Positions 63,333 to 64,000 of a DNA stretch of 64,000 nt are shown one piece after another. Both the position numbers and the translations under genes were made by a program. Below the pieces are notes generated by a model. That model was not told where the DNA came from, did not search any database, and saw nothing but the letters and a program-made list of their open reading frames with translations. Origin of the DNA: Novosphingobium sp. G106 (GTDB lineage: Bacteria; Pseudomonadota; Alphaproteobacteria; Sphingomonadales; Sphingomonadaceae). The DNA lies in the NCBI RefSeq assembly GCF_019075875.1, contig NZ_JAHOOZ010000001.1, positions 1,798,001 to 1,862,000 of the forward strand, written 5' to 3'. Position 1 is the first letter of the stretch. Every line of letters begins with the position of its first letter.

Positions 63333-63390
63333 CGCATTCTCCAATGCTTGTGGCCAACGGCCTTTGTTTGGGCGGCAATCGGCGCGACGT

Positions 63391-64000
63391 TCAGTCCCAG
63401 CGCAGCGGGAGCGAGTCGATGGCAATGATATTGCCGGCGTGGAACGTGGTCGGCTTGTCGGCATCGATCCGGAACGCGGGAAGCCGCGCCAGCATCTGTT
63501 CGTAGATCACCTGAAGCTCGATCCGCGCGAGGTGCGAACCGAGGCAGCGGTGCGGGCCCACGCCAAATGCGATGTGGACGTTGTTTTCGCGGTCGAGCGC
63601 GAAGACTTCGGGGTTCTCGAACTCCCGCTTGTCGAGATCCGCGCCCGGAAGGAAGAGCATGAGGCGCTCGTCCGCCTTCATGCTCACACCGGCGAAATCG
63701 ACATCGCGCGTGATCCGGCGTGTCGGCACGGTGAACGTGTAGCGGCGCAGCAGTTCCTCGGCCGCCTCGACGATGCGCTTTGGGTTCGCCCGCAGTTCAT
63801 CCTGGAAGTCGGGGTTCGAAGCTATGTGGCGAATGCCGTAGCCCATGCCGTTGATCACGGTATCGAGGCCCGCGATGAAGAGCAGGACGGCGAAGTCCTC
63901 CATAAGCTCCATTGTCATCGCCTTCCCGTCGATCTCGGACTGCCAAAGCAGGCTGATCAGATCGTCCTTGGGTTCGGTCCGACGGGCCTCGATGTCGGAA
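63391..64000 (-). CDS. Cytochrome P450, C-terminal part (5' end outside window)
   Basis: The frame is open through the right window edge. Visible are the I-helix FIAGLDTVINGMG (A-G-x-D-T), the ExxR motif in AAEELLRRYTF, and the haem loop FGVGPHRCLGSHLARIEL with the cysteine ligand. Class I soluble bacterial P450s of this type need a ferredoxin and reductase, not seen in the window. The amidohydrolase gene follows within 60 bases, so the two are probably one operon. Confidence 0.92.
   Translation of the reverse strand, partial: SDIEARRTEPKDDLISLLWQSEIDGKAMTMELMEDFAVLLFIAGLDTVINGMGYGIRHIASNPDFQDELRANPKRIVEAAEELLRRYTFTVPTRRITRDVDFAGVSMKADERLMLFLPGADLDKREFENPEVFALDRENNVHIAFGVGPHRCLGSHLARIELQVIYEQMLARLPAFRIDADKPTTFHAGNIIAIDSLPLRWD

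Noticed and set aside
1..64000. CRISPR arrays, tRNA and rRNA genes
   Set aside because: No regularly spaced short repeats and no tRNA- or rRNA-like sequence were noticed; a covariance search was not possible.

Overview
The window looks like accessory DNA, probably a large plasmid, chromid or plastic chromosomal region, of a high-GC alphaproteobacterium, most likely a sphingomonad. This is inferred from several signs: TonB-dependent receptors beside ester- and alcohol-processing enzymes, F-type TraV/TraC conjugation genes, ECF sigma/anti-sigma pairs of alphaproteobacterial style, a GTTC-N7-GTTC SOS box, and many tyrosine-recombinase, IS66 and IS91 elements. No rRNA, tRNA or CRISPR array was seen.

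Layout. (1) 1-2.9 kb: the end of traV and a broken traC, stopped next to an IS3-family element with a seven-A slippage site. (2) 2.9-20.8 kb: mostly small stress and envelope genes. These are a polysaccharide deacetylase, small exported or membrane proteins, two ECF sigma/anti-sigma operons (one with a fasciclin-domain protein), a DUF3053 lipoprotein, an overlapping DUF1611 (DgcN-type)/PLP-racemase pair, an exonuclease-BRCT protein, an MBL hydrolase and a YozE-like gene behind a LexA box. (3) 21.1-39.5 kb: two apparently identical, same-orientation IS91-type elements (transposase plus tyrosine recombinase) bracket 13.3 kb. The enclosed genes are a PhyH dioxygenase, a frameshifted HSL esterase, a TonB receptor with a divergent TetR gene, a DUF4118 membrane protein, a LuxR-type HTH protein, a second HSL esterase, Dcp peptidase, a transglutaminase-like protein and a GST. 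(4) 39.5-45.5 kb: an SRAP fragment, a TetR gene, a GH3 glycosidase and a secreted esterase.

(5) 45.6-60 kb is the most interesting part. A TIM-barrel sugar isomerase gene is split into a 5' half (45.6-46.0 kb) and a 3' half (59.6-59.95 kb). The 13.6 kb between them carries a TonB-receptor stump and a tight six-gene operon divergent from a LysR regulator: DUF1592-type and DUF1552 proteins, a tandem Lipoprotein_15-like repeat protein, an unknown cysteine-containing exported protein, a HiPIP and a cytochrome c'. It also carries an IS66 element whose tnpB is interrupted by a 3.4 kb RIT (recombinase-in-trio) element. (6) 60-64 kb: catabolic genes, namely an SDR, a frameshifted SGNH hydrolase, an amidohydrolase and a cytochrome P450 cut by the window edge.

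How the genes may work together. The IS91-bounded and right-hand segments resemble mobile nutrient-utilisation loci: outer-membrane uptake, esterases, oxygenases and dehydrogenase under local TetR control. The LysR-linked operon looks like an extracytoplasmic redox system with no function I can name. Several genes carry single-base frameshifts, often at short homopolymers, so either decay is common here or the assembly has indel errors.
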